NCBI GenBank assembly: GCA_945910005.1
Contig: OX246746.1
Span: forward strand, 28,599,730-28,663,729
Length of the DNA stretch: 64,000 nucleotides
DNA from: Isoperla grammatica
Lineage: Eukaryota > Arthropoda > Insecta > Plecoptera > Perlodidae
Reading direction: 5' to 3'
The position numbers and the translations under genes are program-made. Under the pieces are notes generated by a model, which ran no database searches, had not been told where the DNA came from, and worked only from the letters and a program-made list of their open reading frames with translations. Below, in pieces: positions 48,785-61,225 of the stretch (positions within the stretch are counted from its first letter, which is position 1; each line of letters starts with the position of its first letter).

Positions 48785-50374
48785 GTAAGGCCGTTGTATA
48801 CCCACTTACGCGTTAACAATAATTGTCTTAATTCACTCGAATTCTCATTTCTCTATTAAGTAATTATTTACTTAAATGTATCAATTTTCTAAATGCTGTT
48901 TGGGATATTCATCGCACTTTTCTCGTTCTTCCTCTTTGTCTCGTCCCACGAAAGTAATGTAGGTAGGCCTACTGGTGTTTTTTATACCATGTTAGTTTAT
49001 GGATAAGTAAAACTCTTTATTTTAATTTATTGTTTAATGACCTTCTTCAAAATGAGTTATTATACGATTTTTTTAAATTAAAATATGGATGAAGCCTCAT
49101 AGCAATTAAGTTAAAGTTAACTATTTTTGGAATTTGACTGCCTGGGGCAATTTTATTGAATCATTTGTAATGTAGATTCATTGTTGGCATGAAGATGACA
49201 TACTTATTTAACTTCTACCTATTATATTTATTAAGCGAGCGAAGCGAGCAACTCCACTTGACTCTTATGGCACTTCGTTCTGTTTTTGTTGTTTGTTTTG
49301 TTTTTTTTTGTTTTTTATGTCTGTCGATAGTGGTCGAACGGAAAGTCCGATCAACTTGAAATTTGGACCATCCACAAGCTTCGATGTGGGTTGGTGGTGT
49401 ATAATTGTGAGGCAAAATCGTTTGAAAAGTTACAAAGTTACACCATAGTTACTGCAAAATATTTTTCTGAAACAAAATGGCGGCAACATGTGAGATAACC
49501 ATATTTTTCTACAAATTGTTCCGGTCACGAATATATTGGCAAAGTAACACAAAAGTTACTCGAAAATATTTTTCTGAAACACAGAAACAACAGAATGTAA
49601 GATGGCTATATCTTATAGTAAATTTTTGGCCGGTCACGAATATACTAATGTAAACGCAATCTGGTACTTATTTGAGGCAGAAATTTCATTTCAAATGCTG
49701 TCAATAACTGATAGTAACGGTGGCGAACCGCGGCGAAAACACTAGACAGAATGACAACGAAAATTCTTAGCAACGCACATTACACTGCATTCAACAATAT
49801 CGGGAGTTATTATAATAGCTATGAAAATTAGAAAAAATTTGCAATGTGCATTCTTGAATTGTTGTTAATTGTTGTTTTCATTAGCTTTGAGATCTTTTCG
49901 CCAGAACGTTCGTAGATATGGACGCGCTCGCTTATTAACGCGTCAAACAGAGCGTTTTCTTAGTATGTAGTGTCACTCATATTATTACTACAAACTAGTA
50001 CTCGTATAGTTTAGTATTACGATGTGCATAGGAGATATTAATTCATCTCTTAAGTTTAAAATGCGAATTTCAAAACTTGGAACCCACTCAAAATCCTCTT
50101 AGGGCCATCTAGAAATTAAAAACGCCCGATTGCTGGGACTTGAACCCAGACTTATTCCGTTTCCTCACAACCATAGATCCCAATATTCTTCTGAGTTTAT
50201 TTATTCAAAATCCCGTGTATACCTTTGTCTAGAAATTGTAATTTTAATACCCGTTATCATTTTAATGTGGTATTTTTTATTTTATTCATAAGTAAAATGT
50301 GAATTATAAATAAAGTTTAGTTAGTCTTATGTTCTACAAATCTTGTAGTCTAAGTAATGTGAGTTTTGTTCCAG
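48785..50374 (+). other. Intron 1 of the LRR gene
   Basis: GT at 48785 to AG at 50373-50374. It contains full Helitron-like copy G (49231-49963). Minus-strand GGGTTCAAGTCCCAGC near 50135-50150 is a B-box-like SINE trace. Confidence 0.8.
49231..49963 (+). mobile_element. Helitron-like element, copy G (intronic)
   Basis: 733 bp, TTAAGCGAGCGAAGCGAGC to GTTTTCTTAG, followed by T, in the sense orientation of the host gene. One base of the CCTAG end is changed (CTTAG). An internal deletion of about 30 bp removes part of the middle block. Confidence 0.84.
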
Positions 50375-50933
50375 ATCTTGGACTTGACTTTCAACCGGAT
50401 CAGAGAACTCCACAAGAAAGACTTCGTCAACTATTCATATGTTAAGATTCTATACCTGGGCGAGAACTTCATATCGTACATCGAGGCCGACACCTTCGGA
50501 GAGCTAAAATATCTGGAGGTCATAAATATGTCCCTAAATGCGATCCACACTATCCCACCCGAGCTTTTCCACCTCCAGAATCTACGTAAGCTGACAATGG
50601 ACCACAACCAGCTGAATTTGAAGGATATCGCTACCTTTCCCATTATGCTGAGCCTCAAGTTTCTATCACTGGCCAACTGTAAGCTAGAGGTCTTTCCGCC
50701 ACTGGAGAAATTCCCACACATCGAATTTCTGAACATTTCTGGCAATGCTCTGGCGACGATAAGTCCAAGCCAGATAGCTCCAGCGTGTCTACTCAGTAAG
50801 ATCGACTTGAATGGAAACGACCAACTGTTTAGCTTCCCCAGCTGCAACTGTTCCGCTTTGAAACATTGGTCGTCTCAAAGGAACATCAACGTGGAACCAT
50901 CATTGGATGTCCTCTGCTCGTCTATGAGATCAG
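50375..50933 (+). CDS. LRR transmembrane protein, exon 2 (leucine-rich repeats)
   Basis: Begins after TTTTGTTCCAG and encodes residues 60-245. About seven leucine-rich repeats of 22-24 residues are visible by their LxxLxLxxN pattern: LDLTFNRIRELHKKDF, LYLGENFISYIEADTF, INMSLNAIHTIPPELF, LTMDHNQLNLKDIATF, LSLANCKLEVFPPLEKF, LNISGNALATISPSQI and IDLNGNDQLFSFP. A C-terminal cap follows with Cys-Asn-Cys and a later Cys (CNCSALKHW … LDVLCSS). Exon length 559 nt leaves phase 1, which matches exon 3. The single large LRR exon is uninterrupted and free of frameshifts. Codon use is GC-richer than the surroundings, as expected for real coding DNA. Confidence 0.93.
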
Positions 50934-51263
50934 GTAAACCTCTTAATTTGCAGCTGTGCGTGTATTATTTTTGGTAGAACAGATTGATTTGAGTCTTAGA
51001 ATAATTGCCAACGGATTACTCTATCGTTATATTTTATATAATGACAACAATAATTTGAACCGATAGGGAAAGAAAACTATAAACAATGATAATCATCAAT
51101 ATTGCTCAACATTTCAAAAGAAGCAATTGTTCAAAATTGTTTGTATGACCTTTCTTAGATTTACTCTAGAGAAAACTATTTATAATGTATGATCAATCAA
51201 TTTATATGAAAATGACAGTATGGACAGTTATGTCATGTAAGTGGGATGTTGTTCTGTTTTTAG

Positions 51264-51547
51264 ACAAGGAAGAAGCTTGCAGAAACATGTCACTGATGGG
51301 AACTGATGAACTGTACAGCTCCTGCAAGGTGGCCTACTCTGCGTTTCAGGCTCAAGCCACATGGACGCAAGTGTGGATACTGGTGGCCATTGCAGCAGCT
51401 ATTATATCCATCGTGATCCTCCTCGTCATGTGTTATTGTCGCTATCGTCGCAAGTCTCAAACACCCATGGCCGTCAACCATTTGGACGAACCGCTGCCCA
51501 ACCAACAAGAAGTAAACAAGACCCTTCTCATACGCAGTGACACGTAG
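51264..51547 (+). CDS. LRR transmembrane protein, exon 3 (TM helix and tail)
   Basis: Acceptor TTCTGTTTTTAG, in phase with exon 2 (split GAC codon). It encodes DKEEACRNMSLMGTDELYSSC (last cap cysteines), a juxtamembrane segment, a transmembrane helix at about residues 283-305 (WILVAIAAAIISIVILLVMC), a stop-transfer stretch CRYRRK and a cytoplasmic tail of about 30 residues ending NKTLLIRSDT, then TAG at 51545-51547. There is no TIR, kinase or other signalling domain, so it resembles adhesion or decoy-type LRR receptors rather than Toll-like receptors. The tail has no obvious signalling motif. Confidence 0.92.
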
Positions 51548-53045
<1,498 letters not shown>

Positions 53046-53790
53046 TTATGCGAGCGAAGCGATCGTCTCCACTAGACTCATGGCACTTCGTTCTGTTTTT
53101 TTTTTGTTTTTTGTTTTGTTTTTATGTCTGTCGATAGCGGTCGAACGGAAAATCCGATCAACTTGAAATTTGGACCATCCACAAGTCTTGATGTGGATTG
53201 AAGGTGTATAGTTTTGAGGCAAAATCGTTCGAAAAGTTACAAAGTTACACCATAGTTACTGCAAAAAAAATTCTGAAACAAAATGGCGGCAAAATGTAAG
53301 ATAGCCATATTTTTCTAAAGCTTTTTCAAGTTACGAATATGTTCATTTTATGGCGATTTGATAAATATTGGCAAAGTTACACTTAAGTTGCTCGAAAATA
53401 TATTTCTGAAACACAGTAACAGCAAAATGTGAGGTGGCTATCTTATAGTAAATTTTTGTCCGGTCACAAATATACTAATTTAACGCGATCTGATAAGTAT
53501 TAGAGGCAAATATTACATTTCAAATGCTGTCAATAACTGTTAGTAACGCTTGCGGACCGCGGCGAAAACACTAGACAGAATGACAACGAAAATTCTTAGC
53601 AACGCACATTGCACTGCATTCAATAATATCGGAAAGTATAATAGCTATGGTAATTAGAAAAATGTTTGTAATGCGCATTCTTGAATTGTTCATAATTGTT
53701 GTTTTTATTAGCTTTGAGATCTTTTGGCAAGAACGTTCATAGATATGGACGCGCTCGCTTATCAACGCGTCAAACAGAGCGTTTTCCTAG
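53046..53790 (+). mobile_element. Helitron-like element, copy H (full length)
   Basis: 745 bp, starting TTATGCGAGCGAAGCG (one change from consensus TTAAGCG) and ending GTTTTCCTAG, followed by T. All internal landmarks are present. Confidence 0.86.
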
Positions 53791-54052
53791 TATATAAAAC
53801 GTTTGTAGAGATAATTTTGATTCAAATTACAAACATAAATAAAATATTCATTCAGTCACCATTCGTTTGAGGCAGGCAATAATTGCATGTCCCACAATGC
53901 ATTGCACATAGTACACATGCATGCACAATGAATTTTAAAATTTACTTCTTTGTGTTCACTTTCTTTGCGATTGCATTTTACTATATTGTACAGCTTTGAA
54001 ACTAAATTTATGTTCGTTTGCCTTTCAATGATCTCACAGTGTTACTTTTACT

Positions 54053-54112
54053 GTGGAGGTGGCTATAGCGGTAACACTAGATTTCGGATTCGATTCCCGC
54101 CACCGGCTTTAC
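54053..54112 (+). mobile_element. tRNA-derived SINE head
   Basis: GGTGGCTATAGCGGTAACAC (A-box-like) and GGATTCGATTCCCGCCACCG (B-box-like) are about 35 bases apart. There is no cloverleaf acceptor pairing, so it is not a functional tRNA. Confidence 0.5.
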
Positions 54113-54708
54113 ATTAAATGTTACTGTTAGTTATGTACTGGTAGACTCATAATAATAATAGCTATTATTTTGACAAGCTCACAGTAGAAATATTGTCTTT
54201 TTCATTTCCTATACACTCGCAAGATCTCTCACATTTTATTATTTATATTTCCACTGTTTCCGTATCGCATCCAGGTTACACGCGAGGAGTGCGTGAGTTC
54301 GAATACTGCCGCTGGTAATCGAACCTATACAATCAAAAGACAGTGAACAGATTTAATTATTGGACAATCCTTCCAGCAACAGGAATCACCCTGATTTATA
54401 GCCATGCAGGTAATCGCGTTTTGTCCCTTTATGTCACAGATGCGGTGTCTAATAACACAACACTTGAAATGGGTGTAAAATCAAAGTCGCGTTATCAGGG
54501 TGAGTCATACACTGACTGACAAGTGCTGCGATCTGTGGGATGCGGCGCAACGTGTCTGCTCACAAGTACAACACCTTAACTTTCATACCTCCAAAATATA
54601 TTTTACACTTGGTAATTATTTAAAATGAGTGCAAGGAAACGCGTGTTACATGTGCGTAAATGTAGTGATTACTTCGCCCTTCAATGACAAATTAGCGGTA
54701 TTGGAGTG
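54113..54708. other. Upstream region of a probable first exon
   Basis: No exon or repeat recognised apart from a second B-box-like trace (GAGTTCGAATACTGCC near 54295). Promoter and 5' UTR of the exon at 54709 would lie here. No TATA box is convincingly placed. Confidence 0.35.
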
Positions 54709-54811
54709 ATGGAAGACCGGGATGATGCTAATATCGTGAAGCGGAGTAGAAGTGCCGTAAGCAGTGGCGGGAGTAATGCTAGTCAGGATACAGAGATTCA
54801 TCTACCGATAG
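54709..54811 (+). CDS. Probable first coding exon of an unidentified gene
   Basis: ATG at 54709 opens a frame MEDRDDANIVKRSRSAVSSG then GSNASQDTEIHLPIG, ending at a consensus donor (ATAG|GTAAGT), phase 1. The residues are polar, acidic then basic and Ser-rich, typical of a cytosolic N-terminus such as that of a multi-pass transporter, but I cannot name the family. Base composition is richer in GC than its surroundings. No downstream partner exon was found before 64000, so the gene probably continues beyond the window across the rearranged block. Confidence 0.45.
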
Positions 54812-56607
54812 GTAAGTCACAGAAATAGCTTCAGTTTATGTTGTGTGAAATGTAGAATGGTTGTTATGAGTTTATTGAGTACGGCAGTGAGCATACTGTT
54901 ATTAAAACGTAATGTTCTGCATCGACCACCCGTACCAGGCTGGCAATCGATACAAGAGTATTCGCTTCGCACCATAGAAGGCAGTGATCATTAGCGACAG
55001 AATCAGCTGCGAAGGGAATCCTCCCCGCCTCAAATCGATTTCCTGATGGCGTGGGGTAGTTTACATTACAAATACATTCCACGATGTTCTCTATAGCCTA
55101 TGTATGTCTCTTTGGCTGCTGCAAAGAAATACCGACATAACATTTGGAACTATTTATCCCACCAAAAATGGGAAATTCTCTCGAACTTAAATTCGATGCA
55201 GTCTTCGTGAAACTGTGTTTTGAAGAATAGCAGAATTTGTTTTTTGCCCCCTCTATCTTTTCTAAACGGTGATAATAATACATTAAAGTAGAAAACCTGC
55301 CCAGGGATAACTTCTCCCTCTTCAGGTGACGAACTATATAGTGTGTAAGGCTAGTTTGATCTAAGGCATGGGCCCCCGCAGGGGGGTGGGGGCAATTGGC
55401 CCCCTAGCTGCGACCAAAGCACTACGTCCTGTTGCTTTTGATCATATTATTACGGTAGACAGTAACTATTTGTACTTGTACCTGCTAGAGAGATTGCGTA
55501 TGTGTTATTGAATTGAAAGTTTAATTGAAATGTTATGATAAAAATTCTGTGGATGCTCTTGATAAGTGCTATCTTATCTATCTTATGCCCACTATTACGA
55601 TATCCCAATGACTACTTATTCATCGAATAGCTTGTTTTCTCCATGGCAACCACCAATCAAAACCATTTAAATCCTTCAAATAGCTTATTTGCTACAAATA
55701 AATTTCTTATTTTGTTGATTGTAATACCGGCCCTTAGCCTTTACAGTGAGGAAAACCTTCAGTCAGAACTCCCTAATCAGAGTGTTTCATGTTATTCCCT
55801 CTAGACCCCTCTATTAGTCACAAAGCATATTATTATATTGCTCTAGTTATTATAATAGCGGCTGGCACTCAGCACAATGGTGCTGGTATCATGAGTCAAT
55901 TCGTTCCGTTTTTAGCGGACCTGTGACAGATATGTTTTGTTTATATGTCTGCAGAGTTTGGAACTATAGCGTAAGCACAAAATTAGGATATGGATGATGA
56001 TAATTAAAAAACAATTATGTTATGACTAATTTGTGTAGATGATTCTGTGGCAAATTAAGATACGATAGAAATACAACTTTATCCATATGTCATGCAAATT
56101 GTCCCAGTGTTTTTCAAGAAGTAAATATAAATAACAAATATATATATATATATATATATATAGTGACAGTATATTTTGACAGTTAGCAGCTTTTTCTTGA
56201 ACATCTGAATCATCTACGATGATTACTGTCTTTTTTAAACTACGCTTCAGCTTACCTTCTCTAAATTAAGAAAGATGTGCCACGGATAGTAGGCCTACAA
56301 AAGGTTCGGTTCGGTGGTACTTAATCACATTTTGTTTTTCGTATTTTTTTTTATTATTATAATCAAATTTATTTGATATATTTTATCCGGTCACTTGCCA
56401 AAAATTTCAGTGAACAAATTCAAATAAAGAACGTAATATTATTAATAATTAACAGTTGGCTTATCCATCTTCGACAACTAATCAACCTTATTTTATTCCT
56501 TGCAGTGACTCTTGGATGAGATTTGAATTTAAAATTACACAAAGTGAATCAAAATAACAAATTTAAATCACGATCTAAACTAATGTAGACAGATTATCGG
56601 CAACAGA
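54812..56607. other. No supported gene
   Basis: Possible first intron of the unidentified gene. It includes a (TA)n tract at 56140-56161 and a trace of the shared SINE tail (GAGGAAAACCTTCAGTCAG near 55748). Reverse frames at 54864-55283 have no support. Confidence 0.4.
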
Positions 56608-56745
56608 TTATAGGCAAATAAAAGTAATGAGTTATGACTAGGCAATAGGCATATCGGTGGTTGATTAATAAAATATGTATAATGTAAACTATGGTTGAGT
56701 GTTCGTTTACATGTATAATATGTATAAAATATCATAGCTTATAAT
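56608..56745. repeat. 138-bp direct repeat, left copy
   Basis: Begins TTATAGGCAAATAAAAGTAA and ends TATCATAGCTTATAAT. It is almost identical to 61936-62074 in the same orientation and abuts the minisatellite block at 56746. Confidence 0.93.
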
Positions 56746-58330
56746 GAGGGATGGTTGAACCCCAGTCTTATTTCTTAAACAACACATCCCAGGAGGGTAC
56801 ACGAGCCTTAGGGATTGTTTACCCCCAGTCTTATTTCTTAAAAAATACATCCCCAGAGGGTACACGAGTCCAAGGGATGGTTGACCCACAGTCTTATTTC
56901 TTAAAAAATACATCCCCAGAGGGTACACGAGCCCTAGGGATTGTTTACCCCCAGTCTTATTTCTTAAATAACACATCCCAGGAGGGTACACGAGTCCAAG
57001 GGATGGTTGACCCACAGTCTTATTTCTTAAAAAATACATCCCCAGAGGGTACACGAGCCCTAGGGATTGTTTACCCCCAGTCTTATTTCTTAAATAACAC
57101 ATCCCAGGAGGGTACACGAGTCCAAGGGATGGTTGACCCACAGTCTTATTTCTTAAAAAATACATCCCCAGAGGGTACACGAGCCCTAGGGATTGTTTAC
57201 CCCCAGTCTTATTTCTTAAATAACACATCCCAGGAGGGTACACGAGTCCAAGGGATGGTTGACCCACAGTCTTATTTCTTAAAAAATACATCCCCAGAGG
57301 GTACACGAGCCCTAGGGATTGTTTACCCCCAGTCTTATTTCTTAAATAACACATCCCAGGAGGGTACACGAGTCCAAGGGATGGTTGACCCACAGTCTTA
57401 TTTCTTAAAAAATACATCCCCAGAGGGTACACGAGCCCTAGGGATTGTTTACCCCCAGTCTTATTTCTTAATCAACACATCCCAGGAGGGTACACGAGTC
57501 CAAGGGATGGTTGACCCACAGTCTTATTTCTTAAAAAATACATCCCCAGAGGGTACACGAGCCCTAGGGATTGTTTACCCCCAGTCTTATTTCTTAAATA
57601 ACACATCCCAAGAGGGTACACGAGCCCTAGGGATGGTTGACCCTCAGTCTTATTTCTTAAACAACACATCCCAGTAGGGTACACGAGCCCTAGGGAAAGT
57701 TGACCCCCAGTCTTATTTCTTAATCAACATATACCAGGAGGGTACACGAGTCCAAGGGATGGTTGACCCCCAGTCTTATTTCTTAAACAACACATCCCAG
57801 GATGGTACACGAGCCCTAGGGATGGTTGACCCTCAGTATTATTTCTTAAACAACTCGTACCAGGAGGGTACACGAGCCCTAGGGATGGTTAACCCTCAGT
57901 CTTATTTCTTAAATAACACAACCCAGTAGGGTACATGAGCCCTAGGTATGGTTAACCCTCAGTCTTATATCTTTAATAACACATCCCAGGAGGGTACACG
58001 AGCCCTAGGGATGGTTGACCCCCAGTCTTATTTCTTAAACAACACGTACTAGGAGGGTACACGAGCCCTAGGGATGGTTGACCCCCAGTCTTATTTCTTA
58101 AACAACACGTGCCAGGAAGGTACACGAGCCCTAGGGATGGTTGACCCCCAGTCTTATTTCTTAAACAACACGTACTAGGAGGGTACACGAGCCCTAGGGA
58201 TGGTTGACCCCCAGTCTTATTTCTTAAACAACACGTGCCAGGAAGGTAGGCCTACTGTCCCTGGGGATGGTTGACCCTTGTCTTATTTCTTATATAACAC
58301 ATCACAGGAGGGTACACGAGCCCTAGGGAT
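56746..58330. repeat. 63-bp minisatellite, left arm of foldback-like copy 2
   Basis: About 25 units of the same 63-bp repeat as at 23.2 kb. From about 56800 to 57600 a 126-bp dimer (one unit with ACGAGTCCAAGGGATGG, one with ACGAGCCCTAGGGATTG) is amplified six or seven times with almost no differences, so this amplification is very recent. Frames of 308 (+) and 241 (-) codons arise from the periodicity. Confidence 0.97.
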
Positions 58331-59265
58331 CAGTGGCGTAGCTATCGGGTGGCAGAGGGTGCAGCTGCACTCGGGCCCGGGCCCTCTCTCCAATTCCATG
58401 TTTGTCCCATTAATCGATGTATGGTTTTAACCTTATGACAATTTTCTATTGTTGCAAAATTATTCAGGCTACCAATTTACAATTATTTCGCTCTCATTGG
58501 GCAAGAAAAATTTGGCATTAGACTTAACATTTCAACATGCAAGAACAGGCTGGTGAAAAGAGTTTCAACAAATGAAAAATGTGAAGCTTGTTTCCATAGG
58601 GGAACAAAAGACAGAAATCCCCCTATTCAATTCCACAGAAACGACTCAAAGAGTAATCTTTGCTTGACTGCACTTGCTAACGAATTTGTCTATTTTTTAC
58701 TATAAATAGTTATCTTATTAGCTTTTCTTGGACTTAAATAAATAAGTGACAAACAGACGGATTTGCCATGTTCAGGAAAAGTTATTTGGACTGATGGTTT
58801 TAGAAAAGAGTTGGTCAACAATTCAGTATTCGTTGCTCCTCGTTGGGTGTGGGCGCGTGTGTGAAATGAACTCTGAGTGTCCCCGTTCATCTTAGTGCTG
58901 CAGTTAGTTCTACTTCTACATATTTTAAAAACTAATATTTGTTGGGTTATTGTGTATGATTGGGTCGTGTGGTTTGAGTTACTGAAATAAAGTAGGCCTA
59001 TTAAGCCTATATACAAGTGAGTTAAAATTAAGTTTCAAACATGAACGTGTATAAACATGAAAGTGGCGCCATTAAAAAGAAGAAAAAAAAGAAAGTGATA
59101 AACGAATCAAACAAATGTTACGTAAATTTAAAATTGGGAGTGACACTTTTATTTCAATTCTGAAAATGGTCTTCAAAAGAATAATGCATATTATGTTTCG
59201 GTAAACTGAGGTGACTTTGACCCAATTTCAACGATTTTGTTACATAAATTCGTTATTATCTAATT
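58331..59265. mobile_element. Core of foldback-like element, copy 2, left part
   Basis: High-identity counterpart of 24999 to about 25935, starting CAGTGGCGTAGCTATCGG. It is interrupted by the nested element at 59266. Confidence 0.85.
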
Positions 59266-59340
59266 GAATCGTGTATTTCAGAAAGGGCGTAAGTCACATT
59301 TTAGACGAAAATTAGTTAGAGGTTATTTTCATATCTCTTA

Positions 59341-59549
59341 ACATAGACCTTCATTTTAGTGCAGAAAGGGCGGAGGTCCAGCTCTTTCATATGGTAGAAT
59401 TTTGATGATCAAGTTGAATTGTATTGCAGAAAGGGCGCTAGTCCAGGACTTGCGCCGTTTCTGCAATACAACTCAAATTGATCATCAAAATTCTACCATA
59501 TGAAAGAGCTGGACCTCCGCCCTTTCTGCACTAAAATGAAGGCCTATGT
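59341..59549. repeat. 210-bp near-perfect palindrome inside the nested transposon
   Basis: ACATAGACCTTCATTTTAGT through AGCTCTTTCATATGGTAGAA reads back in reverse complement with few mismatches, around a centre near 59446 (GTCCAGGACTTGCGCC). It would form a very stable hairpin. Confidence 0.93.
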
Positions 59550-59564
59550 TTTGTTATCTTACAG

Positions 59565-59888
59565 ATGCCATTTAACATCCCTCAGTTCCATTACTTTGAA
59601 CAAACCCACACTCACAAAGGAGTCATAACAGCCTCACTGTTCATTGGTAGCGATGTGCGTCATTCGTTCGCTCTATCATCCCCAGGGCATCGGACAACTT
59701 GTTTGCCATCAGATAAGGCATACGAGGGAGACAAAATTCCAATCAATGTCAACAAGATTATTGATATAAAAAAGTGTTCCAGTACATTGATGAAGGTCAT
59801 AGTGATTTTTTTAACGAGATTCTGTTGTGGCCAGTGCGCCAGTAAAAGAAGAAGCTGGATACCCATAGTGGTATTCGTACATACATAA
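59565..59888 (+). CDS. Hypothetical ORF in the nested transposon
   Basis: 107-codon frame that follows an acceptor-like TGTTATCTTACAG and starts MPFNIPQFHYFEQTHTHKGV, then ITASLFIGSDVRHSFALSSP. The first 65 residues have balanced composition and low AT bias; the rest looks non-coding. It may be an exon of a transposase fragment or a captured host exon. No domain recognised. Confidence 0.3.
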   Translation: MPFNIPQFHYFEQTHTHKGVITASLFIGSDVRHSFALSSPGHRTTCLPSDKAYEGDKIPINVNKIIDIKKCSSTLMKVIVIFLTRFCCGQCASKRRSWIPIVVFVHT

Positions 59889-60257
59889 GTTTTCAACACT
59901 TAACTTGTGAATTTTTATGTGCTTCAGGTCTACATATTGTACACTGATACTTACCTACTAATAAAATTAATAATACATAAATTTTGTGGCTTAAAAAAAA
60001 TTATTAGCAATGTTTTGAGAATCTTGTATGAATGTATTGCAGAAAGGGCATATGTCCATCATCTTCAGACCCTTAAAAACACCCTGAAATTGTCAGTAAA
60101 AAATTTATATTGGATAAAACCATCATTCTCTTAACATAAAATGCAATCATGAATAAGGTCTTTAAAAAAAAATATCCTAAGGGAATATAAACAGTTTTTT
60201 GCATTTATCTCAAAACTATGATCAGTGGACTTACGCCCCTTCTGAAATATACGATTC

Positions 60258-60587
60258 AATTAAAAAATTACAACACATCGATCTTAAGGGCGGAGGTGAG
60301 AATTCTGTATCAAAATATCAGAAGATGTAACCTACGTGTAAATTTGTAGATAGACAGTCATGTATAGGCCTACCATTTTAATAAAATCCAGTTGGGTTAA
60401 CAATTAGGGGTAAATTCTTAATATCTAAAACGGAAGATGTTACAAATGTGAAAATGCCAGAGTAACTTACTTATCAACTGTTCACCGTTCCGTACGTTGA
60501 AAGTTTGCAGGTAAGTTCATTTTATGAAAATTAACTACCCGGTAAGGACAGAACTTGGGAAATTCTATCTCCACGAAGGATAAAATC
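60258..60587. mobile_element. Core of foldback-like element, copy 2, right part
   Basis: Counterpart of about 25935-26220 after the nested insertion, including CATCGATCTTAAGGGCGGAG and AACTTGGGAAATTCT-TCTCC. Confidence 0.8.
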
Positions 60588-60895
60588 CCTAGGGCTCGTG
60601 TACCCTCCTGGTATATGTTGTTTAAGAAATAATACTGGGGGTCAACCATCCCTAGGGCTCGCGTACCCTCCTGGTATATGTTGTTTAAGATATGAGACTG
60701 GGGGTCAACCATCCCTAAGGCTCGTGTACCCTACTGGTATGTGTTGTTTAAGAAATAAGACTGGGGGTCAACTATCCCTAGGGCTCATATACCCTCCTGG
60801 GATGTGTTGTTTAATAAATAAGACTGAGGGTAAACCATCCCTAGGGCTCATGTACCGTCCTGGGATGTGTTGTTTAAGAAATAACGCTGGAGGAG
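60588..60895. repeat. 63-bp minisatellite, right arm of foldback-like copy 2 (inverted, truncated)
   Basis: About five inverted units, cut inside a unit at AACGCTGG and fused to segment A. Relative to copy 1, the outer array, the right terminal repeat and most of segment A are deleted. Confidence 0.95.
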
Positions 60896-61225
60896 GCTAG
60901 ACCTAGGTGTAGGCCCTAGACCTAGGCTAGGTCCAGTTATTGGTTAAATAAGTACGGCAGTATAACTTACGTTTTTTCATTTGTGTATCCAGTCCTGATA
61001 ATTCGCCACTTAGTCCAAAAGTTTACGAGGAATTTTGCAGTTTTCTAAAAGTATATTTTGGTTTTTATCTAAACAAAATTTAGCAATTTACTATACGACA
61101 AATTTTGATGGAAGAGAAAATGGCGTCTTTCTAAAATGTTTTATTGTTGTCGTCATAGTAACATTACAATCGTTCACCATAGAAAAAAAATAAAGTCTAG
61201 AAGGCAGTGGGATACTGTTCAAGGT
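60896..61225. repeat. Duplicated segment A (3' part) and A-B junction, copy 3
   Basis: Matches 13750-14030 and 28115-28436. It keeps the longer CCTAGG tract of copy 1 but the A-B junction of copy 2, so it derives from a common ancestor rather than directly from either. Confidence 0.88.

Larger units (their letters stand above)
59266..60257. mobile_element. Nested 992-bp DNA transposon with AATT target duplication
   Basis: Terminal inverted repeats begin GAATCGTGTATTTCAGAAAG and match the complement of the right end for about 30 bp, with two or three mismatches. Flanks are AATT on both sides, and the first copy of the host core (about 25935, TCTAATTAAAAAATTAC) gives the empty site with a single AATT. 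A GCAGAAAGGGCG-like word recurs about six times in the element, including at both ends. It carries a 210-bp palindrome and one modest open frame. Superfamily not assigned. Confidence 0.85.

Noticed and set aside
54053..54112. A functional tRNA gene
   Set aside because: A- and B-box-like words are present, but the acceptor and anticodon stems do not pair; a SINE head is more likely.
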